Shown: positions 51,562 through 59,963, counted from the first letter of the stretch. The stretch is 64,000 nt of DNA from Nonomuraea guangzhouensis (GCF_019396345.1 NZ_JAHKRM010000047.1:1-64000); one strand, 5' to 3'. Translations and numbers: made by a program. Notes: generated by a model from the letters alone, not told the origin.

Positions 51562-52638
51562 ATGAGGGTGGTCCTCGCCGGTGGCGGGACGGCCGGGCAC
51601 ATCGAGCCGGCTCTCGCCCTTGCGGACGCGCTGCGCCATCTTGACCAGCGCATCGGCATTACCTGCGTGGGCACCGAACGCGGGCTCGAAACCCGCCTGG
51701 TCCCGGCCAGGGGATACGAGCTCGAGCTGGTGCCGGCCGTGCCGCTGCCGAGGGCGATCACGCCGCGGCTGCTGACCGTGCCCGGTCGGCTGGCCGGGGC
51801 GGTCAACGCGGTGGCGGCGATACTCGACCGGGTCCAGGCCGACGTCCTGGTGGGCTTCGGCGGCTACGTGGCGACCCCCGCCTACCTGGCGGCCAAGCGG
51901 CGCGGCCTGCCGATCGTGGTGCACGAGGCCAACCCGCGGCCCGGCCTGGCCAACCGGCTGGGCGCCCGGCTCACCGACCACGTCTTCACCGGCTTCCCCG
52001 ATCACGCGCTGGGCAAGGCCGAATACATCGGCACCCCGCTGCGCCGCGAGATCGTCACGCTCGACCGGCTGTCGATGGGCGACAAGGCGCGCTCCTGGTT
52101 CGGGCTGCAGACCGACCGGCCCACGCTGCTGGTGTTCGGCGGCTCCCAGGGAGCCAGGTCGCTCAACGAGGCCGCGCTGGCCGCCGCGCCCGTCCTGCGC
52201 TCGGCGGGGGTGCAGGTGCTGCACGTGCTCGGCCCCAAGAACACCGTCGAGCGCGAGCCGCCGCCGGGCGACCCCCAATACGTCCTGCTGCCCTACGTCG
52301 ATCGCATGGATCTCGCGTACGCGGCCGCGGACTTCGCCCTGTGCCGCAGCGGCGCGCTGACCTGCGCCGAGCTCACGGCGGTCGGGCTGCCGGCCGCCTA
52401 CGTGCCGCTGCCGCACGGCAACGGCGAGCAGCGGATCAACGCCGAGCGCATCGCCGCGGGCGGCGGTGGGTTCGTGGTCGGCGACGCCGACCTGTCATCT
52501 GATTGGATCGTCCACAACGTCCTTCCGGTGCTCCGCAGTCCCGAGCGGGTCGTGGCCCTGTCGGAGGCCGCCTCCAGACTCGGTCGGAAGGACGCCGATA
52601 TCATTCTGGCCAGGAAAGTGTTGGAGATAGTCCGATGA
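51562..52638 (+). CDS. murG: Lipid II synthase MurG (GlcNAc transferase)
   Basis: Adds GlcNAc to lipid I to make lipid II. The 358-residue GT-B enzyme begins MRVVLAGGGTAGHIEPALALADAL. It has GFGGYVATPAYLAAKRRGLPIVVHEANPRPGLANR, LLVFGGSQGARSLNEA and CRSGALTCAELTAVGLPAAYVPLPHGNGEQ (UDP-GlcNAc site). The ATG at 51562 has GGGAG 8 bases upstream; the in-frame GTG at 51553 overlaps that site. The stop overlaps the murC ATG. Confidence 0.94.
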   Translation: MRVVLAGGGTAGHIEPALALADALRHLDQRIGITCVGTERGLETRLVPARGYELELVPAVPLPRAITPRLLTVPGRLAGAVNAVAAILDRVQADVLVGFGGYVATPAYLAAKRRGLPIVVHEANPRPGLANRLGARLTDHVFTGFPDHALGKAEYIGTPLRREIVTLDRLSMGDKARSWFGLQTDRPTLLVFGGSQGARSLNEAALAAAPVLRSAGVQVLHVLGPKNTVEREPPPGDPQYVLLPYVDRMDLAYAAADFALCRSGALTCAELTAVGLPAAYVPLPHGNGEQRINAERIAAGGGGFVVGDADLSSDWIVHNVLPVLRSPERVVALSEAASRLGRKDADIILARKVLEIVR

Positions 52639-54035
52639 GTCTCGTCAAGCTGGTCGATCCCGTCGCCGCAGAAGAGCTGGGGCGCGTGCACTTCATCGGC
52701 ATCGGCGGCGCGGGGATGTCCGGGATCGCCCGCATCCTGCTCAAGCGCGGGGTGCGCGTGTCCGGCAGCGACGCCCGCAGCACCGATCAGGTGAGCGAGC
52801 TGCGTGAGCTGGGCGCGACCGTGCACATCGGCCACGCCGCCTCCCACATCAGGGACGTCGACACCGTGGTGGTCTCCACCGCGATCCGCGACTCCAATCC
52901 CGAGCTGGGCGAGGCGCTCAAGCAGGGGCTGCGGATCATCCCGCGGGCCGCCGCGCTCGCCTCCGTGATGGCCGGGCGCACCGGCGTCGCCGTCGCGGGC
53001 ACCCACGGCAAGACCACCACCGCCTCGATGCTGACCGTGGCGCTGCAGAAGTGCGGCGCCGACCCCTCCTACTGCGTGGGCGGCCAGCTCGTCACCACCG
53101 GGCTGGGGGCCGACGAGGGGTCGGGCGAGGTGTTCATCGCCGAGGCCGACGAGAGCGACGGCTCGTTCCTCATGCTGGCGCCCGACATCGCCGTGGTGAC
53201 CAACGTCGAGGCCGACCACCTCGACAACTACGGCGACCCGCGGGCCGTGCACGACAGCTTCGCCCGCTTCGCCGAGCGCATCGGGTCGCTGCTGATCGCC
53301 TGCGCCGACGACCCCGGCGCGGCGGAGCTCGCCGACGTGGCGCGGGCGCGCGGCCTCAAGGTCGTCACGTACGGCGAGACGGGCGACTACCGCGTGCGCG
53401 ATGTCCGGCCCGACGGGTTCGGCATCACGTTCACCATCGAGGGCATGGGCGAGGTCCGGCTGGCCGTTCCCGGGGCGCACAACGCGCTCAACGCCACCGC
53501 CGTGGTCGCCGTGGCCGTGGCGCTGGGGCTGCCGTTCGAGGAGATCAGAGACGGGCTGGCGACCTTCACCGGGGCCAAGCGGCGCTTCGAGGCCAAGGGC
53601 GAGGCGGGCGGGGTCGCGGTGTTCGACAGCTACGCCCACCACCCGACCGAGCTGGCCGCGGACCTGCGGGCCGCGCGTGACGTGGTGGCCTCCTACTCGG
53701 GCAGCGGGCGGGTCATCGCGGTCTTCCAGCCGCACCTCTACTCGCGCACCAGGTTCTTCGCCGACGAGTTCGGGGCGGCGCTCGGGCTGGCCGACGAGGC
53801 GATCGTGCTCGACGTCTACGGGGCCCGTGAGGACCCCGAGCCCGGGGTCTCGGGCGCCATGGTGGCGGGCCGCGTGCGGCTGCCCGAGTCGCAGGTGGTC
53901 TACGCTCCGGACCGCGCCTCCGTGCCCGCCCTGGTGGCGGGCCGGGCCCGGGGTGGCGACATCGTGCTGACGATGGGGGCGGGCGACGTGACGGAGCTGG
54001 GCCCGCAGATCATCGCGGAGCTGTCCGCAGGGTGA
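52635..54035 (+). CDS. murC: UDP-MurNAc:L-Ala ligase
   Basis: First amino-acid-adding step of peptidoglycan synthesis. The 466-residue product has VHFIGIGGAGMSGIARILLKRGVRVSGSD, the ATP loop VAVAGTHGKTTTASMLTVAL, IAEADESDGSFLMLAPDIAVVTNVEADHLDNYGD and the C-terminal FDSYAHHPTELAADLRAAR and FQPHLYSRTRFFADEFG. The start ATG overlaps the murG stop (ATGA). The usual close linkage to ftsQ is broken here by 327 bp. Confidence 0.95.
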   Translation: MSLVKLVDPVAAEELGRVHFIGIGGAGMSGIARILLKRGVRVSGSDARSTDQVSELRELGATVHIGHAASHIRDVDTVVVSTAIRDSNPELGEALKQGLRIIPRAAALASVMAGRTGVAVAGTHGKTTTASMLTVALQKCGADPSYCVGGQLVTTGLGADEGSGEVFIAEADESDGSFLMLAPDIAVVTNVEADHLDNYGDPRAVHDSFARFAERIGSLLIACADDPGAAELADVARARGLKVVTYGETGDYRVRDVRPDGFGITFTIEGMGEVRLAVPGAHNALNATAVVAVAVALGLPFEEIRDGLATFTGAKRRFEAKGEAGGVAVFDSYAHHPTELAADLRAARDVVASYSGSGRVIAVFQPHLYSRTRFFADEFGAALGLADEAIVLDVYGAREDPEPGVSGAMVAGRVRLPESQVVYAPDRASVPALVAGRARGGDIVLTMGAGDVTELGPQIIAELSAG

Positions 54036-54362
54036 CACCGCGGTCCGTCAGCGTCTGCGGTCCCTGAGGGGCCGAGCTCTTTTACGGTCGTCACTCTCGT
54101 ACGTCCGGCGCTCCCGCCTTGCCGGTGGCCACAGGCGGGGCGGTGGGTAGGGCGGCCCTGGGCGGCCGGTCGGTAGGTCCGGTGGCCGTGAGCCGCCCCG
54201 GTCCGGTGGTTGCGGGCGGCCGGTCGGTGGGTGGCGGGCCCGGTGGCCGTGGCCGCTCGGGTGGTGGTTCTGGCGTGGCGCCGTGGGCGGTGGCCGCGCG
54301 CGGCGTAGGTTCGGTGGCGCGCGGCGTGTCGGTTGCGCGAGGCGGGCGACCTTGGGAGGGCG
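54036..54362. other. G-rich intergenic region between murC and ftsQ
   Basis: The plus strand is dominated by GG and GGG runs. It contains an internal duplication: GGGCGGCCGGTCGGT occurs at 54160 and 54214, and CCGGTGGCCGTG follows each copy. A reading frame through it, other than the ftsQ frame, would encode a Gly/Arg/Val-rich peptide like the disordered N-terminal tails of other FtsQ proteins. In the ftsQ frame there is a TAG at 54306. No promoter or RNA could be placed. Confidence 0.45.
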
Positions 54363-55025
54363 ATGAAGGCGCGCGACGCTTTGCTGGTGCTGCTGACCGC
54401 CGGAGTGGTGGGCACGGCCGCCTGGCTGGTGTTCTTCTCACCGGTACTCGGCGTACGTTCGATCGACATCGTGGGAAATGTCACAGTGCCTGCTGAGCGC
54501 ATCGAACAACAGGCCGCAGTGCCCCAACTGCACCCGCTGGCCACCGTCGACCTCGCCGAGGTGGAGGGCCGCGTGATGAAGATCAGGCAGCTCGCCTCGG
54601 CCAAGGTCGACCGGGTCTGGCCGGGCACGCTGAGGATCGAGGTGGTCGAGCGCGAGCCGGTCGCCGCGGTCACGGCCGGCGGGAAGGCGGCGCTGATCGA
54701 CAAGACGGGCGTCGTCATCGAGATCAAGGACACGGTCCCGCCCGGCCTGCCGGAGCTCAAGGTGGACCGCCCGGCCGCCGGAGACCCCACGACGATGGCC
54801 GCGCTCCAGGTGATCCAGTCGCTGCCCGACGATCTCGCCGCCAAGGTACGGCTGGTCCGCGCCTCCTCGCCCGAGGGTGTGTCGCTGCAGCTCACCGACG
54901 GCCGCAGCGTGGTCTGGGGCGCGTCCGACCGGGGCGCGGACAAGGCCCGCATCCTGGCGACCCTCCTGCGGCGCAAGGCCGAGGTCTATGACGTGAGCTC
55001 ACCCGACGTGGTGACGCTCAAGTGA
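54363..55025 (+). CDS. ftsQ: Divisome protein FtsQ
   Basis: A 220-residue bitopic divisome protein. A very short cytoplasmic N-terminus (MKARD) leads into a membrane helix (ALLVLLTAGVVGTAAWLVFFS). The extracellular POTRA domain (VLGVRSIDIVGNVTVPAERIEQQAAV) and the FtsQ beta domain (VDRVWPGTLRIEVVEREPVAAV ... ALIDKTGVVIE) follow. The ATG at 54363 has GGGAGG just upstream. Many actinobacterial FtsQ proteins have a longer cytoplasmic tail; here that region is a separate G-rich stretch in another frame. Confidence 0.88.
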   Translation: MKARDALLVLLTAGVVGTAAWLVFFSPVLGVRSIDIVGNVTVPAERIEQQAAVPQLHPLATVDLAEVEGRVMKIRQLASAKVDRVWPGTLRIEVVEREPVAAVTAGGKAALIDKTGVVIEIKDTVPPGLPELKVDRPAAGDPTTMAALQVIQSLPDDLAAKVRLVRASSPEGVSLQLTDGRSVVWGASDRGADKARILATLLRRKAEVYDVSSPDVVTLK

Positions 55026-55324
55026 GTCCGGCTCCAGCGCCGCGACGGGAGCCGCTGGGGCCGAGGCGGGTCGCCGGCGTTCGCCATCGGCGTGATCCGC
55101 GGATGGGGTTGGGGCGTCCTAGGGGATATGCGTCGCATAAAGGGCGACGCGCCGGTCAAAGTGCGCCAAACGTGCCGCCGGATGAGGGCCGAGCCTGTCC
55201 GGGATGGGGGTCCCGGCGTGAGAGCCTTAACACGGCGCGTGGCAGAGGAGGACCCCGACCAGGCGTGACGACGGAGCGAAACGGACAGCCCGCGACACGC
55301 CGGACGTGCTTGCGGCGCGGTTAG
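55026..55324. other. Intergenic region between ftsQ and the ftsZ promoters
   Basis: About 300 bp with no supported gene. It contains AT-rich spots (GATATGCGTCGCATAAAGG near 55116, AACACGGCG near 55229) that could hold further ftsZ promoters, as ftsZ often has several. No clear terminator follows ftsQ. Confidence 0.35.
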
Positions 55325-55405
55325 TTGACCCGCCTGGAGCGTAACTCCTACTGTCCGTATCAATCCTCAGGTTGACATAAATCTGAATCTCAACTTGAGG
55401 TTGAG
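55325..55405 (+). promoter_or_regulatory. ftsZ promoter region
   Basis: TTGACC (55325-55330) and TACTGT (55349-55354) are separated by 18 bp and form a good vegetative promoter. A second TTGACA at 55372-55377 lies in an AT-rich block. CTCAAC (55389-55394) and GTTGAG (55400-55405) form an inverted repeat around TTGAG, and AGGTTGA occurs twice, 28 bp apart. The AT-rich block has the layout of a regulated promoter just before ftsZ. Which repeats bind a regulator is unknown. Confidence 0.55.
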
Positions 55406-55479
55406 AGTTAACGAAGCAAGTGAACGCGGAGACGATCCGCACCGAAATGGCAAGTCAACGAGCGGAAAGGCCCCTCGTC

Positions 55480-56928
55480 GTGGCAGCACCGCAGAACTAC
55501 CTCGCGGTCATCAAGGTCGTCGGCATTGGCGGCGGCGGAGTGAACGCCGTCAACCGGATGATCGAGGAGGGACTCAAGGGCGTCGAGTTCATCGCGATAA
55601 ACACCGACGCCCAGGCGCTGCTGATGAGTGACGCCGACGTCAAACTCGACGTGGGCCGCGAGCTCACGCGCGGGCTGGGTGCCGGCGCCAACCCCGATGT
55701 GGGGCGCAAGGCGGCCGAAGACCATCGCGAGGAGATCGAGGAGGTCCTCAAGGGGGCCGACATGGTCTTCGTGACCGCGGGCGAGGGCGGCGGCACCGGC
55801 ACCGGCGGCGCGCCCGTCGTGGCCAACATCGCCAGATCGCTCGGCGCGCTCACGATCGGCGTGGTGACCCGGCCGTTCAGCTTCGAGGGCCGGCGCAGGG
55901 CCTCCCAGGCCGAGGCCGGCATCGAGACCCTGCGCGACGAGGTCGACACGCTGATCGTGATTCCCAACGACCGGCTGCTGTCGATCTCCGACCGGCAGGT
56001 GAGCGTGCTCGACGCGTTCAAGGCGGCCGACCAGGTGCTGCTGTCCGGTGTGCAGGGCATCACCGACCTGATCACCACGCCCGGCTTGATCAACCTCGAC
56101 TTCGCCGACGTCAAGTCGGTCATGTCCGGCGCGGGTTCGGCGCTGATGGGCATCGGCCACGCGCGCGGTGACGACCGCTCGGTCGCCGCGGCCGAGATGG
56201 CCGTCTCCAGCCCGCTGCTGGAGGCCAGCATCGACGGCGCCCACGGCGTGCTGCTGTCGATCGCCGGCGGCTCCGACCTCGGCCTGTTCGAGATCAACGA
56301 GGCCGCCCAGCTCGTGTCGATGGCGGCCGCGCTCGACGCCAACATCATTTTCGGTACGGTCATCGACGACGCGCTCGGCGACGAGGTGCGGGTCACCGTG
56401 ATCGCCGCCGGGTTCGACGACGTGCCGCCGCCGGTGGAGAAGTCGCTGCCGCGCCCGCAGAGCCGCCCGGCCGCCGCGCCCGCGGCCCCGCCCGTGTCGT
56501 CGCCGGTACGGCCCAGCGTGCCCAGCGTGAAGGCCGAGCCCGCGCCGCAGCGGTTCGAGCCGCGCCCCGAGCCCCGTCCCGAACCGCGTCCCGAGCCCCG
56601 CGCCGACTTCAGGCCGGAGCCTCGCCCTGAGCCGCGTCCCGAGCCTCGCTCAGATCTCCGCCCCGAACCACCTCGCCCGGACCACGGCTCCGACTTCCGG
56701 GCCGACCATCGGGTCGAGCCGGTGCGCCCGGTGGACAACGCGCCCGAGTCGGTCCACGAGCCGATCGCCGACGAGCCCTCCGGCCCCGTCTCGATCCCCC
56801 GCCCCACGCCCGAGCCCGCCAATCCGCCCACGCCCATCACCTCCCGCATGTCGGAGCCCGCCAAACGCCGTCCGGTGGTTTTCGAAGAGCAGGAGGAGGA
56901 GCTCGACGTCCCCGACTTCCTCAAGTAG
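55480..56928 (+). CDS. ftsZ: Cell division tubulin FtsZ
   Basis: Polymerises into the Z ring with GTP. From GTG 55480 the product starts (V/M)AAPQNYLAVIKVVGIGGGGVNAVNRM, the standard actinobacterial N-terminus; upstream in-frame starts at 55420 (GTG) and 55447 (ATG) would add up to 20 residues. GTP motif GEGGGTGTGGAPVVANIA, T7-loop region NLDFADVKSVMSGAGSALMGIG. The C-terminal linker is an EPRP-repeat tract (EPRPEPRPEPRPEPRADFRP and more, residues about 363-400). The tail peptide EELDVPDFLK binds partners such as SepF. About 482 residues against 400 or so in relatives, the excess being linker. Confidence 0.94.
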   Translation: MAAPQNYLAVIKVVGIGGGGVNAVNRMIEEGLKGVEFIAINTDAQALLMSDADVKLDVGRELTRGLGAGANPDVGRKAAEDHREEIEEVLKGADMVFVTAGEGGGTGTGGAPVVANIARSLGALTIGVVTRPFSFEGRRRASQAEAGIETLRDEVDTLIVIPNDRLLSISDRQVSVLDAFKAADQVLLSGVQGITDLITTPGLINLDFADVKSVMSGAGSALMGIGHARGDDRSVAAAEMAVSSPLLEASIDGAHGVLLSIAGGSDLGLFEINEAAQLVSMAAALDANIIFGTVIDDALGDEVRVTVIAAGFDDVPPPVEKSLPRPQSRPAAAPAAPPVSSPVRPSVPSVKAEPAPQRFEPRPEPRPEPRPEPRADFRPEPRPEPRPEPRSDLRPEPPRPDHGSDFRADHRVEPVRPVDNAPESVHEPIADEPSGPVSIPRPTPEPANPPTPITSRMSEPAKRRPVVFEEQEEELDVPDFLK

Positions 56929-57095
56929 CCCGACTCTCCGCCGCTCCTTCCTCACCGGCCTTCCTAGGTCTCACCGGGGGAATGGAGCGGCGCAGCCGCG
57001 TCCGGGGTCGGTTCGGGAAGCCGCTCATGGGGTCGGCCCGGGGTGCCGGAGTGATCGAACTCACCTGCCTCGTCACGGCGGCCCGCCCCGTGCGG
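56929..57095. other. Gap after ftsZ where pgeF usually lies
   Basis: In related actinobacteria a polyphenol-oxidase/laccase-domain gene (pgeF, yfiH) lies between ftsZ and yggS. Only 312 bp separate them here, and none of the frames shows PgeF motifs. The gap holds a CCCCGTGCGGGG hairpin (57086-57097) and then the second copy of the repeated element. Confidence 0.55.
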
Positions 57096-57165
57096 GGTCA
57101 GCGGCCGTCTTCCTGGAGGCCCCCGGCCCCGTACGGCGGGTGGGGCCCACCGGGCTTGCCGTACT
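57096..57165. repeat. Intergenic repeated element, copy 2 (about 70 nt)
   Basis: It starts GGTCAGCGGCCGTCTTCC and ends GCTTGCCGTACT, in the same order and orientation as copy 1 at 5778. In this copy GTACGGC (57131-57137) and GCCGTAC (57158-57164) are perfect inverted repeats enclosing a second stem, GGTGGG with CCCACC, so the 3' half can fold into a nested hairpin. It lies 75 bp upstream of yggS. The plus-strand translations of both copies share GQRPSSWR but have no start or SD. Confidence 0.6.
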
Positions 57166-57240
57166 GGAAAGAAGAGTGCCGCACCACACGGGAGGCGCGC
57201 CCGCGGCACAGAGACACACGAGCCGAACGAAGAGGTGGAC

Positions 57241-57963
57241 GTGAGCGTGAGTACGGACGAGAGCCGGCGGACGCGGCGGGATGAGATCGCGGCCGGGCTG
57301 GCGGAGGTGCGCGAGCGGATCGGCGCGGCGTGCCGGGCGGCCGGGCGTGATCGCGATGAGGTCACCCTGATCGCCGTGACCAAGACCTACCCCGCCTCCG
57401 ACGTCCGTCTCCTGTGCGAGCTCGGCGTCCGCGAGGTCGGCGAGAACCGCGACCAGGAGGCCGCCCCCAAGGCGCGCGAATGCCAGGACCTGCCGCTGAC
57501 CTGGCACTTCGTCGGCCAGTTGCAGACCAACAAGGTCCGTTCCGTGGTCTCCTACGCCGATGTGATCCATTCCGTGGACCGGGCCCGGCTGGTCGAGGTG
57601 ATCAGCCGGGAGGCCGGCAAGCAGGAGCGCCAGGTCGGCTGCCTCGTACAGGTGGCGCTCGACGACGACCCGGCCAGAGGCGGCGCCAGGCCCGCGGACG
57701 TGCCGGAGCTCGCCGACCTGGTCGCCGCGGCTCCGCACCTGTGGCTGGGCGGGCTGATGGCCGTGGCGCCGCTGGGGGAGGAGCCGGGCAAGGCGTTCGC
57801 CCGGCTGCGAGAGTTGGCCGCCGCCGTGCGGGAGCGCCACCCCCGTGCCACGATGCTGTCGGCGGGCATGAGCGATGACCTCGGCGCGGCCGTCGCGCAT
57901 GGCGCGACACACGTTCGGGTCGGTACGGCGTTGCTCGGTCGTCGCAAGCCCTTCGTCAGGTAA
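57241..57963 (+). CDS. YggS-family PLP homeostasis protein
   Basis: A 240-residue PLP-binding TIM-barrel protein of the YggS/PROSC family. It keeps pyridoxal phosphate and amino-acid pools balanced and lies next to sepF in actinobacteria. The PLP lysine is in VTLIAVTKTYPASDVRLL (K48). Other family blocks are EVGENRDQEAAPKA, TWHFVGQLQTNKVRSV, HSVDRARLVE and LSAGMSDDLGAAVAHGATHVRVGTALLG. GAGG lies 5 bases before GTG 57241; GTG 57235 is an alternative. Confidence 0.92.
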   Translation: MSVSTDESRRTRRDEIAAGLAEVRERIGAACRAAGRDRDEVTLIAVTKTYPASDVRLLCELGVREVGENRDQEAAPKARECQDLPLTWHFVGQLQTNKVRSVVSYADVIHSVDRARLVEVISREAGKQERQVGCLVQVALDDDPARGGARPADVPELADLVAAAPHLWLGGLMAVAPLGEEPGKAFARLRELAAAVRERHPRATMLSAGMSDDLGAAVAHGATHVRVGTALLGRRKPFVR

Positions 57964-58105
57964 TGTCCCGTCAAGTGGGTCTTACAGGCCCACCACTACC
58001 CAGTAGAGGTCGATCAGCGGTGAGCTCCAAGGGGGTACGGCTGCCGCCTCGGACCCGGCGACAGGCCCGAGCGAGTGCGACCATGAGCAGGAGGACGACG
58101 TAGCG

Positions 58106-58606
58106 ATGGCCGGCGCGATGCGCAAGATGGCGGTCTACCTCGGTCTCGTGGAGGACGACCGCTACGAGAGGTACGAGACCTACCCGGACGAGTACGCCTA
58201 CGAGGATGAGCCCCCCCGAACCGGCGAGGAGCGGGCCGTAGCGGTCCAGGACCGCGACGACGAGGCCGATGCAGGCGTCCCCGCGCCGAGGCCATCCACG
58301 ACCGTCCTGGAGCGCCGTACGACCGATCTGGCGCGCATCACCACCCTCCACCCCCGGACCTACAACGAGGCCCGGACGATCGGCGAACACTTCCGCGACG
58401 GCACCCCGGTCATCATGAACCTGACCGAGATGGTTGACAGCGACGCAAAACGCCTGGTCGATTTCGCGGCAGGTCTGGTCTTTGGCCTACATGGCAGCAT
58501 TGAACGTGTTACCAACAAGGTGTTCCTGTTGTCCCCAGCCAATGTCGAGGTGACCGCCGAGGACAAGGCTCGAATCGCGGAACGCGGGTTCTTCAACCAG
58601 AGTTAG
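58106..58606 (+). CDS. sepF: Cell division protein SepF
   Basis: Membrane-associated FtsZ anchor. The 166-residue product begins with an amphipathic N-terminal helix (MRKMAVYLGLVEDD). An acidic, Tyr/Glu-rich linker (YERYETYPDEYAYEDEP) follows, then the SepF fold from about residue 75 (DLARITTLHPRTYNEARTIGEHFRDGTPVIMNLTEM ... DFAAGLVFGLHGSIERVTNKVFLLSPANVEV). AGGAGG lies 11 bases before the ATG. It should bind the FtsZ tail peptide encoded at the end of ftsZ. Confidence 0.93.
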   Translation: MAGAMRKMAVYLGLVEDDRYERYETYPDEYAYEDEPPRTGEERAVAVQDRDDEADAGVPAPRPSTTVLERRTTDLARITTLHPRTYNEARTIGEHFRDGTPVIMNLTEMVDSDAKRLVDFAAGLVFGLHGSIERVTNKVFLLSPANVEVTAEDKARIAERGFFNQS

Positions 58607-58632
58607 AGTCTCTGTATGTCTATCGCACCCAA

Positions 58633-58653
58633 CCCGGTCTCACCGAGGCCGGG
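58633..58653 (+). terminator. Hairpin between sepF and yggT
   Basis: CCCGGTCTC and GAGGCCGGG form a 9-bp stem (one G-U pair) with an ACC loop, 27 bp after the sepF stop. There is no U tract. It could be an intercistronic attenuator or processing hairpin, because yggT begins 34 bp further on. Confidence 0.45.
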
Positions 58654-58686
58654 CGGGCGCATCAGGAGTGGAGGCGCGGCCAGGCC

Positions 58687-58980
58687 GTGGGGATCGTAAG
58701 TCAGATCTTGGTCGTAGTCCTGTCTCTGTATCTGGTGCTGCTCATCGGCAGGATGATCTTTGAGACGGTCCAGGCGTTCGCCAGGCAGTGGCGCCCCTCG
58801 GGCGTCGTGCTGGTGCTTGCCGAGGCCACATACACCGCAACCGACCCACCCCTCAAGTTCCTCCGCCGTTTCATTCCCCCGCTCCGGTTGGGTACGGTGG
58901 CCTTTGACCTAAGCTTCACAGTCCTCTTCATCGTCGTTCTGATCTTGATCCAGATCGCTGGATCGCTGGGCGCGCGGTGA
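58687..58980 (+). CDS. YggT-family membrane protein (YlmG)
   Basis: A 97-residue protein with two membrane helices (ILVVVLSLYLVLLIGRMIF and LSFTVLFIVVLILIQIAG). The YggT signature YTATDPPLKFLRRFIPPLRLGTVAFD lies between them. YlmG genes are linked to sepF and divIVA in Gram-positive bacteria and are thought to act in division or envelope organisation. GTG start with GGAGG about 13 bases upstream. Confidence 0.88.
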   Translation: MGIVSQILVVVLSLYLVLLIGRMIFETVQAFARQWRPSGVVLVLAEATYTATDPPLKFLRRFIPPLRLGTVAFDLSFTVLFIVVLILIQIAGSLGAR

Positions 58981-59087
58981 CGGAGGGCCGTGTCCCCCCG
59001 GTCGTGATCCAACTCGTGTCCGCGCTGAAGTGATTCGGGTTAACCGTCCCTCCGGACAGACTCCAAGCGCGCCAAGGAGACCAAAAG

Positions 59088-59963
59088 ATGCCGCTGACGC
59101 CCGCTGATGTGCGGAACAAGCAGTTCAGTACCACCCGGCTACGGCCGGGCTACGACGAGGAAGAGGTCGACGCCTTCCTCGACGAAGTCGAGGCTGAGCT
59201 TGACCGCCTGATCCAAGAGAACGAGGAGCTCCGCGCGAAGCTGGCCGAGTGCCTGCGCGGGAAGGTGCCCGGGGGCATGAGCATGCCCATGGCCTCCGCG
59301 CCGGTCCAGGAGCAGCCGAAGCCCGAGATGATGGCGCCGCCGCAGCCGGAGCCCATGCGGGCCCCCGAGCCGCAGCAGCAGCCCCAGCCGGTCCCCGTCG
59401 CCATGAACATGCCTCCGGCCGAGGACAACATGGACACCGCGGCCCGCGTGCTCGCGCTGGCCCAGCAGACCGCCGACCAGGCGATCTCCGACGCCCGCCG
59501 CGAGGCCGACGAGACCGTCACCCGCGCCCGCCGCGAGGCCGACGAGATCCTGACCAAGGCTCGCCGCCAGGCCGAGCAGGTCATCGGCGACGCCCGCGCC
59601 CGCGCCGAGACGCTCGAGCGCGACGCGCAGGAGCGCCACCGTCAGGCCATGGGCTCCCTCGTCCAGACCCGCGACGAGCTGGAGCGCAAGGTCGAGGAGC
59701 TGCGCAGCTTCGAACGCGAATACCGCAGCCGCCTCAAGCTCTACCTGGAGAACCAGCTCGCCGAGCTGAACGTCTCCGCGGAAGGCAGCGGTGGCTTCCC
59801 CGTCATGACGGGCGGTGGTCCTTCGGCGGCTGCTCCGGCCATGTCGCACGCGGTGCCCCAGGGCGCTCAGCAGCCTCTTCCCGGTGGTCCCAACCCCTTC
59901 GGCGGTGAATCCCCGCAGGGCGCTTTCCCCGGCGGTGACGGTCCGCACAACGACCGCCGGTAA
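59088..59963 (+). CDS. divIVA: DivIVA / Wag31 polar growth protein
   Basis: A 291-residue coiled-coil protein that marks the cell pole and directs apical wall synthesis in actinobacteria. The N-terminal lipid-binding domain is MPLTPADVRNKQFSTTRLRPGYDEEEVDAFLDEVEAELDRLIQENEELRAKL. A Met/Pro/Gln-rich linker (residues about 62-115) and a long coiled coil follow (about 120-235), with RREADETVTRARREADEILTKARRQAEQV heptads. The tail is Gly/Pro-rich. AAGGAGA lies upstream of the ATG. Confidence 0.94.
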   Translation: MPLTPADVRNKQFSTTRLRPGYDEEEVDAFLDEVEAELDRLIQENEELRAKLAECLRGKVPGGMSMPMASAPVQEQPKPEMMAPPQPEPMRAPEPQQQPQPVPVAMNMPPAEDNMDTAARVLALAQQTADQAISDARREADETVTRARREADEILTKARRQAEQVIGDARARAETLERDAQERHRQAMGSLVQTRDELERKVEELRSFEREYRSRLKLYLENQLAELNVSAEGSGGFPVMTGGGPSAAAPAMSHAVPQGAQQPLPGGPNPFGGESPQGAFPGGDGPHNDRR

